DNA from: Mucilaginibacter flavidus
GTDB taxonomy: Bacteria > Bacteroidota > Bacteroidia > Sphingobacteriales > Sphingobacteriaceae
Direction: 5' to 3'
Length of the DNA: 64,000 bases
Assembly: GCF_024055575.1 (NCBI RefSeq)
Contig: NZ_JAMXOE010000012.1
Coordinates: 1-64,000, forward strand
A program made the translations under genes and the position numbers. Shown in pieces: positions 1 through 10,269 of the stretch; position 1 is the stretch's first letter; the number at the start of each line of letters is the position of its first letter. Below the pieces are notes generated by a model. That model was not told the DNA's origin. It was given only the letters and a program-made list of their open reading frames with translations, and did not search any database.

Positions 1-115
1 CTTAAATGAATTTACTTTCAAATATAATTACCGGGGTAACAAATCGATATTCGACATATTAATTAATAAATGTGCCTTACCAATTATTGCCCCTGTCTAA
101 TGATAGGCTATTACT

Positions 116-245
116 CTCTCAAGAGGGGAACTTGTTTTTGGAACGGAAAAAAGCTATTGCTTCTCTATTATTCATCGCAAATTCGCAATGCACGCGGGCT
201 AACACACCCCTAACCCCTCTCAAGAGGGGAACTTGTTTTTGGAAC
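116..245. repeat. 29-bp direct repeat pair in gene-free left edge
   Basis: Two identical 29-bp copies lie at 116-144 and 217-245. Each begins CTCTCAAGAGGGG, which contains a short palindrome, and ends in GTTTTTGGAAC. I see no gene in the first 281 bases. The hairpin-like CTCTnnnAGAG core resembles the CCTCTCC/GGAGAGG palindromes near 2560, so this may be one dispersed extragenic family. Confidence 0.75.
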
Positions 246-281
246 ATTTAAGTTTTTGGTCCGATACAGAGGTCAGTCGCT

Positions 282-740
282 TTATATTGTCCTCTTCAAC
301 ACCATCTTCTCTTTCCCATAATCAATTACCGCTTTATATTTCATCAATATATCACCACCTATCACGCCCAAAACTTCGGGGTGTCCAAGTTGGCGGTAGG
401 CTATGTTTATGGTTGATAAGTCCAATACGGCGACTTCAAATTTGTCAATCAAAAGTTTGCCCAGGTGTAGATCGGTAATCAAAGCGGTCGATGATTCCAT
501 AGTTGTGGTGCCAAGCCCGGTTGACAGACGGTCGCTGATATTTAGCACGGCTTTGGCATAGGCCTGCAGCAATAGGGTTTTGTCGAATGCAGTTTTTGAT
601 GCCCCGGTGTCAAGTACCACTTTAAAGCGTTTGCCAAATACACGGATGTTTATTAACGGATGATAGCCTTCCTCATCCAGATCAATAATATGTAACGGAA
701 CGCGGTATTTTTTTGTGGTGATTTTTTCGGTTTTAGTCAT
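282..740 (-). CDS. Retropepsin-like aspartyl protease (single domain)
   Basis: A 152-residue protein with one aspartyl-protease lobe of the clan AA (retropepsin-like) type. The active-site motif DTGAS is at residues 44-48, preceded by the hydrophobic strand KVVL. A later IGGDILMKY segment matches the Gly-containing psi-loop region of these folds. There is no signal peptide or membrane segment, so a cytoplasmic homodimer is expected because each subunit supplies one Asp. Its ATG lies inside the last codons of the upstream PAS sensor gene (8-bp overlap), which suggests translational coupling. The substrate is unknown. The family assignment is firm and the biological role is not. Confidence 0.8.
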   Translation of the reverse strand: MTKTEKITTKKYRVPLHIIDLDEEGYHPLINIRVFGKRFKVVLDTGASKTAFDKTLLLQAYAKAVLNISDRLSTGLGTTTMESSTALITDLHLGKLLIDKFEVAVLDLSTINIAYRQLGHPEVLGVIGGDILMKYKAVIDYGKEKMVLKRTI

Positions 741-2289
741 GGTACGAGGCGTCTTGCGCCATTTCGATAATTATGGTGTCCATGCGCTGCAGCTCATTTT
801 GAATATGAGCCAGCAACTCCGCGTTTGAGGGATCATCCTGGAGTAAAATAAATAGGCCCTGTAAATTAGCTAAGGGACTGCGTATTAAGTGAGACTGCTT
901 CCAGGCCATATCTTTAATACTGTTAATATGATTCTGTATCCGTTCATAAGCACTTTTTAAATCATTCTCGGCCTTTAGCTTGGCAGTGATATCGTTTGTC
1001 ATCGACAATCTTACAGGGCGGCCTTCAAATACAATGTCGTAGGCCATTATTTGTACGAAGATAATTGAACCGTCTTTTTTAAGGTGACGTACAACGCGGC
1101 TGTTGTCCCAGTTTTTCGCCTCTTTCCTGTAGCCTTCCAACTGCAGTTCATAGTCTTCTTCCGGTCGGAATACCTTTGCGTTTTTATTTACGAGTTCTTC
1201 TTTAGTATAGCCGTAAAGGCCAGCTCCGGCATCGTTTACAGCAATTATAGTTTGGTCGTCCTTGGCGATCATCCACATTGGCATAGGGTTACTATCAAAA
1301 AGCAGCCGGTATTGCTGTTCAGAAGATCTCAGTTCCTCTTCGGTTTTCTTTCGCTCGCTAATGTCAATCATCGAGCCGATAATTGTAGGCAGTCCTTCAA
1401 TTTCCGCCCTGCTCCCATAAAATTCAAGCCAATTTGACGTGCCATCTTTCTTTTTACCCTTTGCCTCGTAATTCACACTTTCCACTTCGCCTGTTATCCG
1501 TCGCCTTACATTTTCAATTGCAATCCCGCGATAACTTTCATCAAGTATTTGTTCCACAGCGAAGGTATTGACCATTTCGGCGGGTTCGTAGCCAAATACC
1601 TGGGCAAAGCGAGGGTTTACGTAAGTAAATTTACCATCCTGCACAATGTACACGCCTACCATTGATTTTTCGGCGATTGTCCTGAATTTTAATTCGGCTT
1701 CCCTAAGGCCGGCTTCCATTTTTTTGCGGTAAGTGATATCGCGGGCAATTACCATTATCCGGTCGCCCTTAAAGCGCTTCACATTTACTTCAACTGTAAA
1801 AATGTACCCATCTTTTCTTATAAACCGCCGTTCACGTATCACTGGTGCGCCTTCGTTGGCCATGTTTTTTGGCAACGGGTCGATTTTTAGCTCCTCCGGG
1901 TCAATTATTTGGAGAATATTCATCTGGAGCAACTCTTCACGGGTATAGCCCATCATTTGGCACATGGCGGCGTTTACATCAGTAAACCTGCCCTGTAAAT
2001 CCAAAATATAAATCGAGTCTGATGCCTGTTCAATAAGCGAGCGGTATTTGTCTTCATTGTACTGCAATTTGCCGGACTTGCCCCTAATCAAATTGATTTG
2101 AGTGCAAAGCAATACTGTACCTACCACAATATGGCAAAGCGGAAAATAAAATTTGGTAAAAGCCGAACTGATGATAAGCCCCTTAAGTGGAGTAATATCA
2201 AGCATCCAAACTATAATAGCTGCAATCCCTGCAATGATAGACATGGTGGCTATTATTAGGATTACGATATTTTTGTTTGGCTTAAACAT
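733..2289 (-). CDS. Membrane PAS-domain sensor ending in a HisKA-like helix, no ATPase domain
   Basis: A 518-residue protein with two N-terminal membrane segments (about 8-30 and 45-66), then three PAS/PAC modules at roughly 80-190, 200-315 and 325-440. The first opens YRSLIEQASDSIYILD. A coiled linker follows, then a short helical end containing SHLIRSPLANL, which looks like a histidine-kinase H-box with candidate His467. The protein stops about 50 residues later, so the HATPase domain (GN-, DxG- and GxG-box) is absent. It may signal by dimer contact with another kinase or act as a sensory scaffold. The next gene, a retropepsin-like protease, overlaps its 3' end. The PAS call is firm; phosphotransfer is unproven. 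Confidence 0.85.
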   Translation of the reverse strand: MFKPNKNIVILIIATMSIIAGIAAIIVWMLDITPLKGLIISSAFTKFYFPLCHIVVGTVLLCTQINLIRGKSGKLQYNEDKYRSLIEQASDSIYILDLQGRFTDVNAAMCQMMGYTREELLQMNILQIIDPEELKIDPLPKNMANEGAPVIRERRFIRKDGYIFTVEVNVKRFKGDRIMVIARDITYRKKMEAGLREAELKFRTIAEKSMVGVYIVQDGKFTYVNPRFAQVFGYEPAEMVNTFAVEQILDESYRGIAIENVRRRITGEVESVNYEAKGKKKDGTSNWLEFYGSRAEIEGLPTIIGSMIDISERKKTEEELRSSEQQYRLLFDSNPMPMWMIAKDDQTIIAVNDAGAGLYGYTKEELVNKNAKVFRPEEDYELQLEGYRKEAKNWDNSRVVRHLKKDGSIIFVQIMAYDIVFEGRPVRLSMTNDITAKLKAENDLKSAYERIQNHINSIKDMAWKQSHLIRSPLANLQGLFILLQDDPSNAELLAHIQNELQRMDTIIIEMAQDASYHD

Positions 2290-2721
2290 TTGAAGATGAA
2301 AGGTCTGGCTTTAAATTTTGCTTAAATGTTTAATTAAAAGTGTAACGGCTATTAAAAATTATTCATAATCGAATAGTAAACACAAGGGCTTACTGTTAAG
2401 ATAGGCAAATTTATAGCTAATATTCTTATACGCCACAGCAATTTGTAATAAATGTGTGCGAAACACCATTAAATTAACGTGAGCTCGATATAAGAATTGG
2501 CACACTTCGAACTCTTACTTCGCATCACCTAAACGGCGCAGTCCTCATGTAATAATCCTCTCCAAGGAGAGGACTTGAGCTTCGCTCCTCGAAATTTCCT
2601 TTTCAGCACCCTCTCCTTTGGAGAAAGCAGGGTGTGGCGACGAGCGGCTATTGTGGTTCTACCCGCAGCTTAATGTTTCGTATTCCTATGCCGAAATTAC
2701 AATAAATTACGCAATTATTAA
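2290..2721. repeat. Gene-free gap with CTCTCC/GGAGAG palindromes
   Basis: This 432-bp gap separates two minus-strand genes. I see no coding potential. Around 2559-2640 there are two palindromic blocks, CCTCTCCAAGGAGAGG and CCCTCTCCTTTGGAGA, resembling a small extragenic repeat. The upstream side presumably carries the promoter of the PAS sensor gene, but I could not pick a clear TAnnTTTG box. Confidence 0.5.
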
Positions 2722-5019
2722 TTAAAACGGATAGCCTATAGCAAGGTTAAATATGTAATTGCTTCCGCGCCATTTGGCATCGGTGAAATCGATGCCATTT
2801 ATTGTGGTGCGCAGGCTGGCCGGCAGGCTCGGCTTTATCAGGGGGAAGCCAATATCGGTGCGTAAAATCAGTACCGTTAGATCAAACCGCAGGCCAAAAC
2901 CGGCATCGACGGCCATTTGGTTGATGAAGTTGCTGCCGAACGCTGCGCCCGGTTGAAATTTATTAGGCCTTAATAGCCATATATTACCAGCATCAACAAA
3001 TAAAGCGCCTTCAACAATGCTGAATAGTTTTGGGCGGAATTCGGCATTGGCTTCAATTTTTATATCTCCCGATTCGTCTGCAAGGAAGTTTGAGCCTGGT
3101 GTAAGGCTTGGCGGCAGGTTGTAGGCGCCCGGACCTATCGACCGCGCCTGGAAGCCCCTCAAACTATTTGGCCCCCCGATAAAAAATTGCTGACTGTAGG
3201 GGAGTACCGTCGAATTGCCATAGGGTAAACCTACCCCCACAAGCAGCCTGCTGGCGAATTTAATACCCGGTGTAAGTTTATGGAAAAACCGGAATTCATT
3301 CTCCAGCTTAACATACTGGTTAAAAGGCGTGCCGAACAATTTGCTGACTTTGCCGCGCAGTGTGTCGGCGCCGGTTAGTATACCGTAAAGGTTGCCCGAC
3401 ATGCTCACTTTGCCATTGTAATAAAAAGTATTGGTCCGGTAATCTTCAGTGGTATTGGTATACGTGTACCCGTAACTCGGGCCGAAGGTAAACTGGTTGT
3501 TGATTACGTGGGCCAGCGCCGGGTTGCGGGTATGTTTGATGCTATCCATGTAAATTTTGCTTACACTGGCGGCATCAACATATGTTATGTTTATCAAATT
3601 CAGGTCATGCTGCTTGTGCAGGCTGGGTTTCCACGAGTAGCCGAATGAACCGTTAAACGAATTTAGCGTGTATAATTTAGTACGATTGATTAATGTATAG
3701 CCCGTTGTTAAAACGGTATGCGGTATAAATGCATTGTTGGTGGTGAAATTAAACGGGCTAATAAACCTTGGCCAGCTAATGGATGGCTGGATACCTGTTT
3801 GGTAAACATTGTAGCCGTTGTTATTGCTGCCAAACTGTATATCGGTACTAGCAAACAATGTAACTGTAAACAACTCGGCGCCCTTAAAAGTGTTGCGGTT
3901 ACGGAAATTGAGGTTTACCTGTGAGCCATTATAATTTGCAGATGTTTGCCGCGCCAGTAAATCGAGCGAGAGCGATTTGCGTTTGTATTGGGTGAGCTGG
4001 TAATACACATCTAAAAATGCCGAATCGGGGGTAACGTCCTCAAACCTGTTTTTAACATATTTAAATGGCCCAAGGTTTATCATCCGGTTTAGCGAGCTGT
4101 TGTGTTGCGTACGGTTGTAAACATCACCGGGATGCAGTAACACCGAGTTTTTAAAGGTAAAGGGCCTCACGGTGTTTTTGGGATCGATAACATTGTACCA
4201 GCGGTATTTTACTGCCGAATCCAATTTTGTTCCTGTATCACGTAGCGAATATTGGGGGTAGACGTAGATATTCCTGATTTTATAAATCCAACGCGCCTCG
4301 TCGGGTGTCGCGTCTTTAACCTTTACAAACATATCTATTTGGTGATTGGCTACGGTGCTGTCGTACCGCATTATCAAATCCTCCGGCGCAAAATAAAAGA
4401 AGCCTTCTTCCTTCAACCGTGCATCAATACGGACGCGCTCATTTTTGATAATGTCGAGGTTATACTTATCGCCAACTTTTAAAAACGTTTGTGCCGATGT
4501 ACCGGTAACTGCCGTATCCAAATCATTTTTTTGGGTTGGGAAGGTTATGGAGCGGTAATGATACGATGGACCTGCCTGCACGGTGTAAACCGCCTTGGCG
4601 GTTTTTCCTTTACTTACTGTATCGCCATTTACCTGCGCTAAAAAGTAGCTAACATTTTGAAGTCTGTTTTGCAAAATGCCGCTGTTTTTTTCTAAATCAA
4701 CATTGCTCACTAGTACAGGTGGTTCACCAAAATGGGTATTTAAATAATGCCGCAATCCTGTGCGTTTGTTGGTGCGCGTTTTATTGTATATCCATAGTTT
4801 TACCCGTAGCCCTAAAATGCTTGCATTTGGTATTGGTCGTAACAGCGCTTCCAGGTTGCCCTTTAACTCCTTTGCATCGCTCTTTTTAATATCCTTATCT
4901 ACAATTTTTACTTCGCCGCCGGTGTATAGCTTTTGGTTGGCAGCCAAATACTTTGTGTTGCTGCATGCACTTGCAAACAGCGCGAACGAAATAAATATCA
5001 AATATCTTAGCTTGGCCAT
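2722..5019 (-). CDS. tamL: TamL: lipoprotein Omp85/TamA-family outer-membrane protein
   Basis: A 765-residue Omp85-superfamily protein. The N-terminus is a lipoprotein signal with lipobox ASAC and lipidated Cys19. POTRA-like segments follow, then from about residue 370 a C-terminal beta-barrel of the surface-antigen type. The barrel carries the typical GGPNSLRGF motif (the loop that inserts into Omp85 barrels) and ends in an aromatic residue (YPF). It sits 3 bp downstream of tamB in the same orientation. In Bacteroidota a lipidated TamA relative called TamL pairs with TamB in outer-membrane homeostasis, which fits this gene order. Expected location is the outer membrane. Confusion with BamA is unlikely given the lipobox and TamB neighbour. 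Confidence 0.85.
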   Translation of the reverse strand: MAKLRYLIFISFALFASACSNTKYLAANQKLYTGGEVKIVDKDIKKSDAKELKGNLEALLRPIPNASILGLRVKLWIYNKTRTNKRTGLRHYLNTHFGEPPVLVSNVDLEKNSGILQNRLQNVSYFLAQVNGDTVSKGKTAKAVYTVQAGPSYHYRSITFPTQKNDLDTAVTGTSAQTFLKVGDKYNLDIIKNERVRIDARLKEEGFFYFAPEDLIMRYDSTVANHQIDMFVKVKDATPDEARWIYKIRNIYVYPQYSLRDTGTKLDSAVKYRWYNVIDPKNTVRPFTFKNSVLLHPGDVYNRTQHNSSLNRMINLGPFKYVKNRFEDVTPDSAFLDVYYQLTQYKRKSLSLDLLARQTSANYNGSQVNLNFRNRNTFKGAELFTVTLFASTDIQFGSNNNGYNVYQTGIQPSISWPRFISPFNFTTNNAFIPHTVLTTGYTLINRTKLYTLNSFNGSFGYSWKPSLHKQHDLNLINITYVDAASVSKIYMDSIKHTRNPALAHVINNQFTFGPSYGYTYTNTTEDYRTNTFYYNGKVSMSGNLYGILTGADTLRGKVSKLFGTPFNQYVKLENEFRFFHKLTPGIKFASRLLVGVGLPYGNSTVLPYSQQFFIGGPNSLRGFQARSIGPGAYNLPPSLTPGSNFLADESGDIKIEANAEFRPKLFSIVEGALFVDAGNIWLLRPNKFQPGAAFGSNFINQMAVDAGFGLRFDLTVLILRTDIGFPLIKPSLPASLRTTINGIDFTDAKWRGSNYIFNLAIGYPF

Positions 5020-5022
5020 GGG

Positions 5023-8000
5023 TTAATTTGATGTTTTTTTGATTTCTGCAGGCGTCTGTACCGGTACAGCTGTCGAGTCGGCTTTTTTATCTGCAGCCTT
5101 TTGCTCTGTTTTTATCTGCTTTTGTTTGTCGTTGTATTCCTTCTGCATATCCTTATCTTGTTTCGACTTCTTCTTAAACAGCTCTTTAAAGCGGTTATAC
5201 TCGTAAGTTAAGGTAAAGCCTATGCCGGTTTCAATTACCTGGCCCTCAACCACAATAAACTCATCCTTGCGGTAAACCCGTACCATGTAGCGGCCATCCT
5301 TGGTTATTTTGTAATTTACCGATACGTTGCCGGCAATGTCCGTCGATTTTTGTCCCGGCTGGTTTTGGCCTTCCAGGTTAAAGTTGTTGCCTATGGTCAC
5401 CGTTAGCCGGTCGTTCAGGAATTGCTTTGAGAGGCCCACATTCAAATCCGTTCGGTTTTGCGCCGTGCCTGATGAGTAATCCTCTCCCGAAGTTAAATCG
5501 AAACTCAATTGCACGCCGCCTATCAGGTTGCCTGCCAGCTTGTTCAACTGATCGGATAATAAACTGCTCACGCTGTTGCGTATAGCGCTGCCAATACCCG
5601 CATTGCCGCCCTGACTCTGGAAGGGATTGTCGCCAATAAAATGCCCCAGCACCAGTACACCCAAAACCTGTTTGTTCAATTCGTTAGGGTCTGTTCGTAT
5701 CTGTGCCAGCCGTGTGTTAACTGTTGTTATCACATCGGGCGAGACCGTGTAATTGCTATCCGGTAACGTTATATCAAAACTGATATCAGGCTTTAACAGT
5801 TCATTCTTTAATGTAAGGTCCACATGGAAAGGCAGTTTTTGCTTTAACATGGTATTGGCTGTGCTGCCGTCGTCCAGCTGGTTTACCAAATCGATAGGAG
5901 GGACATTGGCTATGTAGGTAGCAGTAAGGTTAACGTTCGCGCTGGTTGGGTCGCCGGTCCATGTAATAGTGCTGCCCGGTTTAAAGTTAAATTTACGCTT
6001 AACGGTAGCGTAGGCAAGGTTATACGAACCCTGGTTAACTGTGTAAGTACCGGTTAAGTTTATTTTACCGCTCGGGTCGATACCGGCGTTTAGCTGGGCG
6101 TCGCCTTTTAACTGCACAATATCGCCGTTTCGCTCATCAACCACAATGGTGAATTTCGCATTTTTATTTACCGTGATGTTTGCTGTTACGTCAAGCCCGG
6201 TGATGTCCGATTTTCGCAACGAATCCAACTGTTTGGCCAGGAATATAGAATCCAGCTTTGGCGCGTTGGGGTTTATAACTTCAACCACGCCTTTCCTGTC
6301 TTCAATGCTGGGGTCATCGGTTGGTAATACTATGGTCAGGTCGGTTTTGTCGTTAACAGTAAGGTTAGCATCAACTACAGGCTTGGCCATATTTCCGCGG
6401 ATACGGATGCGGGTATCAATAAACAGTTTGCCATAATACAGCTTGTTATCATCCTGCGTGGAGTTTATCGCCCTGAAATTATTGGCATTAATGTCAATCC
6501 CGAACCTGTAGTCGGTAAATGTTTTGGTATAAAGCGTACCTGTTACTACCGCCTTGTTACCTAAAGAATCAACAAGATTAAAATCATTAAACAGGATGCC
6601 ATCGTTATTAAATGTTATCTTTTCGTTCGGCATGGTGAAGTAGGAGTTCAGCATCGATACATTAAACCCCACTTTGTTAAAATTAATGTCGCCCCTCACC
6701 ACGGGCGCGTCCGTTGTGCCCGTTATCTTTAGCTGTCCGTTAATGTCACCGCTTGAACGCCTTATGCTGCCAAAACTAAAGCCCTCAATGCTCTTCATTT
6801 TTAAAGTGATGATATTGATGTTTAAATCAAATTTACTCTCGGGTGCAGTATAATATATCCCGTTTAAATTAACCTGGTTGCCCTTGCCGGTAACCGTAAC
6901 ATCGGCAGCGTAGGCATTGGCGGTTTGGTTATTTACTTTAAATGCTATATCGCCAACGGTATCGGTTTTAAAGTTGAAATCCTTAACATTTAATGCAGCC
7001 GTAAATACCGGCGAGGCCTGGAAATTACTGATATGCGCGTCGCCATTTATCACGCCACCCACTTGTAACGAGTCTTGCTGAGCGGCTTTGGTGAGCGTTT
7101 CAATCTTAAAGTTTTTAAAGCCTACGGTAATGGGCGCGTTGAACTCCTGCGTATCGCTGTTGATGCTTAACACCTGGTTGTTGTTGGTAAGCGCAAAATC
7201 GCGGGCCATTATCCCTTTGCTGCCAAACTGCAGCGCGTTGTTGGCGTTAACCGTCCATGGGGTGTAATCTAATATCAGCCCATCCTGCAAAAAATTAAAC
7301 TGGTACTCGTTTGGCAATACGCTGAAAATGCCCGCCAGTCGGTACCGCTCCTTTTTGGCGGCATCGCGTATTTGTAAATTAACATTCAGCTTGTTGTTTT
7401 GCGCGCTGCCGGCTAAGCTGGTGTACAACAAATCGAGGTTGGATGATGCTTTTACCTCATCAACATTAAAGCTGTAATTAAGCGCATTATTTTGAGTGTT
7501 TATCGCAAATTTTAAGTTGTTAACTGTGTTAACGCCATAAATAATCTTTGGCGCCGAGCCGTTAACGGTTAAATCGCCGGCCTGGCTATCAAAATGACCG
7601 CTTATCAATACCGGGTCAAGCCGTTTTAAATCGGGCACCAGTTTGTCTGTTATTGATGTCTTAACCAATCTTACATCAAACTTAAATTGCTGGGGCGAGT
7701 ATTTTGGTTTAGGTGCATTTGTTGCAAGATTTGTGTTGTAGTATTTGTTGATTAGATCCTGTATGGCAGGGCCAACCTCTGTTAGTTTGTATTTGCCTGC
7801 CATGTGGGCATTTAGCATCGGAGCCTTTAAACGCAGGGTGCTGCTATCAGCATTTGCGGTTGATACCAGGCTTATGGTATCCAACTTAATTACCTGGTCT
7901 TTTTGAGCGACCAATAAATCGGTAACCTGTATTTTAGCATTCAAATAATTTGGGTCGGCGGTGGGCACATCGGCAACAATTTTACCATGTACACTCATCG

Positions 8001-10161
8001 CATTTTTGGTAAGTTTTAAGTTTTGCAGGTTGATGCTATCCAGTTGTAGAGTTGCCGCAACTGACGGGTATTTTTTGTTCATATCGGCCTTGCCATCTAA
8101 TGCAAAGCTAATATTAGGGTCCTTCATGGTGGCTTTGGCGGTGTAGTTGCCGTCGTGTGCCGTGCCCGTCATCACCAGGTTTTGGTAATTATAGCCTTTT
8201 ACATAAGCGCTAGCCACATTGCCGCTGAATTTCAGGCTTGCCTTTTTAGGATCGAGGCTTACGCCATTTACTTTGGCGGTCAGCGTAACAGTACCCACGG
8301 TTTGCGGCTGCTTGGTCAGTGCACCAACATTTAAATTATTTGCCTTAATATTAGCCGAATAAACTTCCTTGCCGGCGTGGTTACGGTTTTTCATCGTTGC
8401 ATCCAAATCAACCGCACCATAGGTTGAGCGCAAGGCCATTCGAGTATTAAAGTCGTACATGGTGCCTTTAAAGCTGCCATTCAGCTTTAAATTGGCCGGA
8501 ATACTTACCGAAGCAGGAATCATGGAAGGAGCAACCAGTTTGCTGATGTCTGCGCGACTGGTAGTCACATCATCAATCTTAACATCAAAGTATGATTTAT
8601 CCATGTTGGGCAAACCCTTCATTGTTGCCGATGCCTTGATATGGGTATTTGCCAGGCCCCGTACTTCCAGGTCGGGAATACGCAGGTCGTTTACCTTACC
8701 TTTCACTTTGCCATCAATTCTGAAGACCGAATTTGGCGAGCTTTTAAATGGTTCCATTGTCGCCATTGTGGGCATTAGCAATAAAACGTCTTTCAAGCCC
8801 AGGCGGCTGCCATCTAAATTGGCATTTATATATAACTGTCCTAAATCTTTTGTAAGCGATTCGATTGACGGATAACCCACCTGTAATTGCTTCTGCAAAA
8901 CAGTTTGCGGGGTTTCAACATACAAATCGTTCAGGTAAGCAGTTTTTGGTCCATATAAAAACGAGGTATGGAATTTCTTTAAAACCAAACCACTCTTTTC
9001 GCTGAAAGTGAAATCGTTTACTTTGCCTTTTATGGTGTCGGTGCTATAGGCAATATCCTGCATATTGGCATTCAGGTTTTTGATGTTCATGTGCCCAAAA
9101 TCAAGGCCTTTAGCCAGGGGATTTTGTGCATTGTTATCAAACTGGATATTATCATTGGTAAAAGTAACCTTAGCCAGGTTGGCCCGCCAGCCCTTACCAC
9201 TTTTAGGCGAAGCCACCAGTGTATCTAATTTTTTAACAGCTTTTACTACTTTCTCCTTAACATTTTCGGGTTTGGCAAATACAAAGCCTGCTTTAGTATC
9301 ATTCAGTTCAATATTTTTAATGCCGACGATTTGATTTTTTAGGTCAATCTTGTCCATCTCCACCAAAAACTTGCCCAGGTTAACCTTACTGCTCATGTCT
9401 TTGCTGCGGTAATCAACCTTAACTTTTGATACATCGATGGTCCCCAGGTTAAGCGTCATGTTGATGGGCGTGGTTGTCGTATCCACCGGTATTACTTTGG
9501 TGCCCTCCGAAGTTACCGGCGATTGTATAATGCGGGCGTCAACATCGGACAGGTTTATTTTTGGTATGGTAAACTTCATTTTATCCATATCAAAATCCTT
9601 AATCCGGGTATCAAAATGCCCGAGGATGAATTTTACATCGTTGCCTGTTATCTTGTCTTTATAGGATACATTAATTTTATCGAGGATGATTTTATCGATA
9701 GAGAACTTCATCCTCGAGGCAGTATCAGTCGGCGTTACCGGCTTTTTTTGCTCCCCTGCAAAGGCTTTCATAATGTAATCGAAATTGAAAGTGCTGTCTG
9801 CACCGCGGCTTATATTGGTGGTAATGCCCTCCAGGTTTATTTCGTTCACTTCAACCTTATGGCTAAGTAGTTTAAACAGGCTGATGTCAACTTTTAGCTT
9901 TTCGCCGGCTATAAGGGTGTCTTTGTGCTGGTCTTCAAAATACACATCCTCCAACACAATCAGTTTGGGCAAGCCCAGGCTAATGTGTCCAATTTTTACG
10001 GGGGTGTGGATTTTGCCTTGTATAAATGATACTGCCTTATCCTTAACAAAATTTTGAACGGCAGGAACCTGTATTAAAATTACAATAAGCAGTACCAGAA
10101 AAAGCAGGCTGGCAATTATCCAGAGGATGGTTTTTAGGGCTATTCGTCCAAATCGTTCCAA
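5023..10161 (-). CDS. tamB: TamB: AsmA-like translocation and assembly module protein
   Basis: A 1712-residue protein with one N-terminal membrane anchor (about 10-30) and a very long beta-rich periplasmic part made of AsmA/TamB-like repeats. The conserved TamB C-terminal domain (DUF490) lies at roughly 1250-1640. A Lys/Gln-rich tail follows. TamB-type proteins bridge inner and outer membranes and are thought to conduct phospholipids or assist barrel assembly. The tamL start is 3 bp past the stop, so the two should be co-transcribed. The most upstream usable start is TTG, since no in-frame ATG or GTG precedes the hydrophobic anchor. The exact start is therefore less certain than the gene. Confidence 0.88.
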   Translation of the reverse strand: MERFGRIALKTILWIIASLLFLVLLIVILIQVPAVQNFVKDKAVSFIQGKIHTPVKIGHISLGLPKLIVLEDVYFEDQHKDTLIAGEKLKVDISLFKLLSHKVEVNEINLEGITTNISRGADSTFNFDYIMKAFAGEQKKPVTPTDTASRMKFSIDKIILDKINVSYKDKITGNDVKFILGHFDTRIKDFDMDKMKFTIPKINLSDVDARIIQSPVTSEGTKVIPVDTTTTPINMTLNLGTIDVSKVKVDYRSKDMSSKVNLGKFLVEMDKIDLKNQIVGIKNIELNDTKAGFVFAKPENVKEKVVKAVKKLDTLVASPKSGKGWRANLAKVTFTNDNIQFDNNAQNPLAKGLDFGHMNIKNLNANMQDIAYSTDTIKGKVNDFTFSEKSGLVLKKFHTSFLYGPKTAYLNDLYVETPQTVLQKQLQVGYPSIESLTKDLGQLYINANLDGSRLGLKDVLLLMPTMATMEPFKSSPNSVFRIDGKVKGKVNDLRIPDLEVRGLANTHIKASATMKGLPNMDKSYFDVKIDDVTTSRADISKLVAPSMIPASVSIPANLKLNGSFKGTMYDFNTRMALRSTYGAVDLDATMKNRNHAGKEVYSANIKANNLNVGALTKQPQTVGTVTLTAKVNGVSLDPKKASLKFSGNVASAYVKGYNYQNLVMTGTAHDGNYTAKATMKDPNISFALDGKADMNKKYPSVAATLQLDSINLQNLKLTKNAMSVHGKIVADVPTADPNYLNAKIQVTDLLVAQKDQVIKLDTISLVSTANADSSTLRLKAPMLNAHMAGKYKLTEVGPAIQDLINKYYNTNLATNAPKPKYSPQQFKFDVRLVKTSITDKLVPDLKRLDPVLISGHFDSQAGDLTVNGSAPKIIYGVNTVNNLKFAINTQNNALNYSFNVDEVKASSNLDLLYTSLAGSAQNNKLNVNLQIRDAAKKERYRLAGIFSVLPNEYQFNFLQDGLILDYTPWTVNANNALQFGSKGIMARDFALTNNNQVLSINSDTQEFNAPITVGFKNFKIETLTKAAQQDSLQVGGVINGDAHISNFQASPVFTAALNVKDFNFKTDTVGDIAFKVNNQTANAYAADVTVTGKGNQVNLNGIYYTAPESKFDLNINIITLKMKSIEGFSFGSIRRSSGDINGQLKITGTTDAPVVRGDINFNKVGFNVSMLNSYFTMPNEKITFNNDGILFNDFNLVDSLGNKAVVTGTLYTKTFTDYRFGIDINANNFRAINSTQDDNKLYYGKLFIDTRIRIRGNMAKPVVDANLTVNDKTDLTIVLPTDDPSIEDRKGVVEVINPNAPKLDSIFLAKQLDSLRKSDITGLDVTANITVNKNAKFTIVVDERNGDIVQLKGDAQLNAGIDPSGKINLTGTYTVNQGSYNLAYATVKRKFNFKPGSTITWTGDPTSANVNLTATYIANVPPIDLVNQLDDGSTANTMLKQKLPFHVDLTLKNELLKPDISFDITLPDSNYTVSPDVITTVNTRLAQIRTDPNELNKQVLGVLVLGHFIGDNPFQSQGGNAGIGSAIRNSVSSLLSDQLNKLAGNLIGGVQLSFDLTSGEDYSSGTAQNRTDLNVGLSKQFLNDRLTVTIGNNFNLEGQNQPGQKSTDIAGNVSVNYKITKDGRYMVRVYRKDEFIVVEGQVIETGIGFTLTYEYNRFKELFKKKSKQDKDMQKEYNDKQKQIKTEQKAADKKADSTAVPVQTPAEIKKTSN

Positions 10162-10269
10162 TTGTATAGTTTTTTCAACGGTTAAGCTTGCTTTTGTTTT
10201 TTATTATAATCAAATAACTAAGCTAAAAGTTTTGCAAACCTTTCAAAATTTTCACAAAAGGCTGATTCC

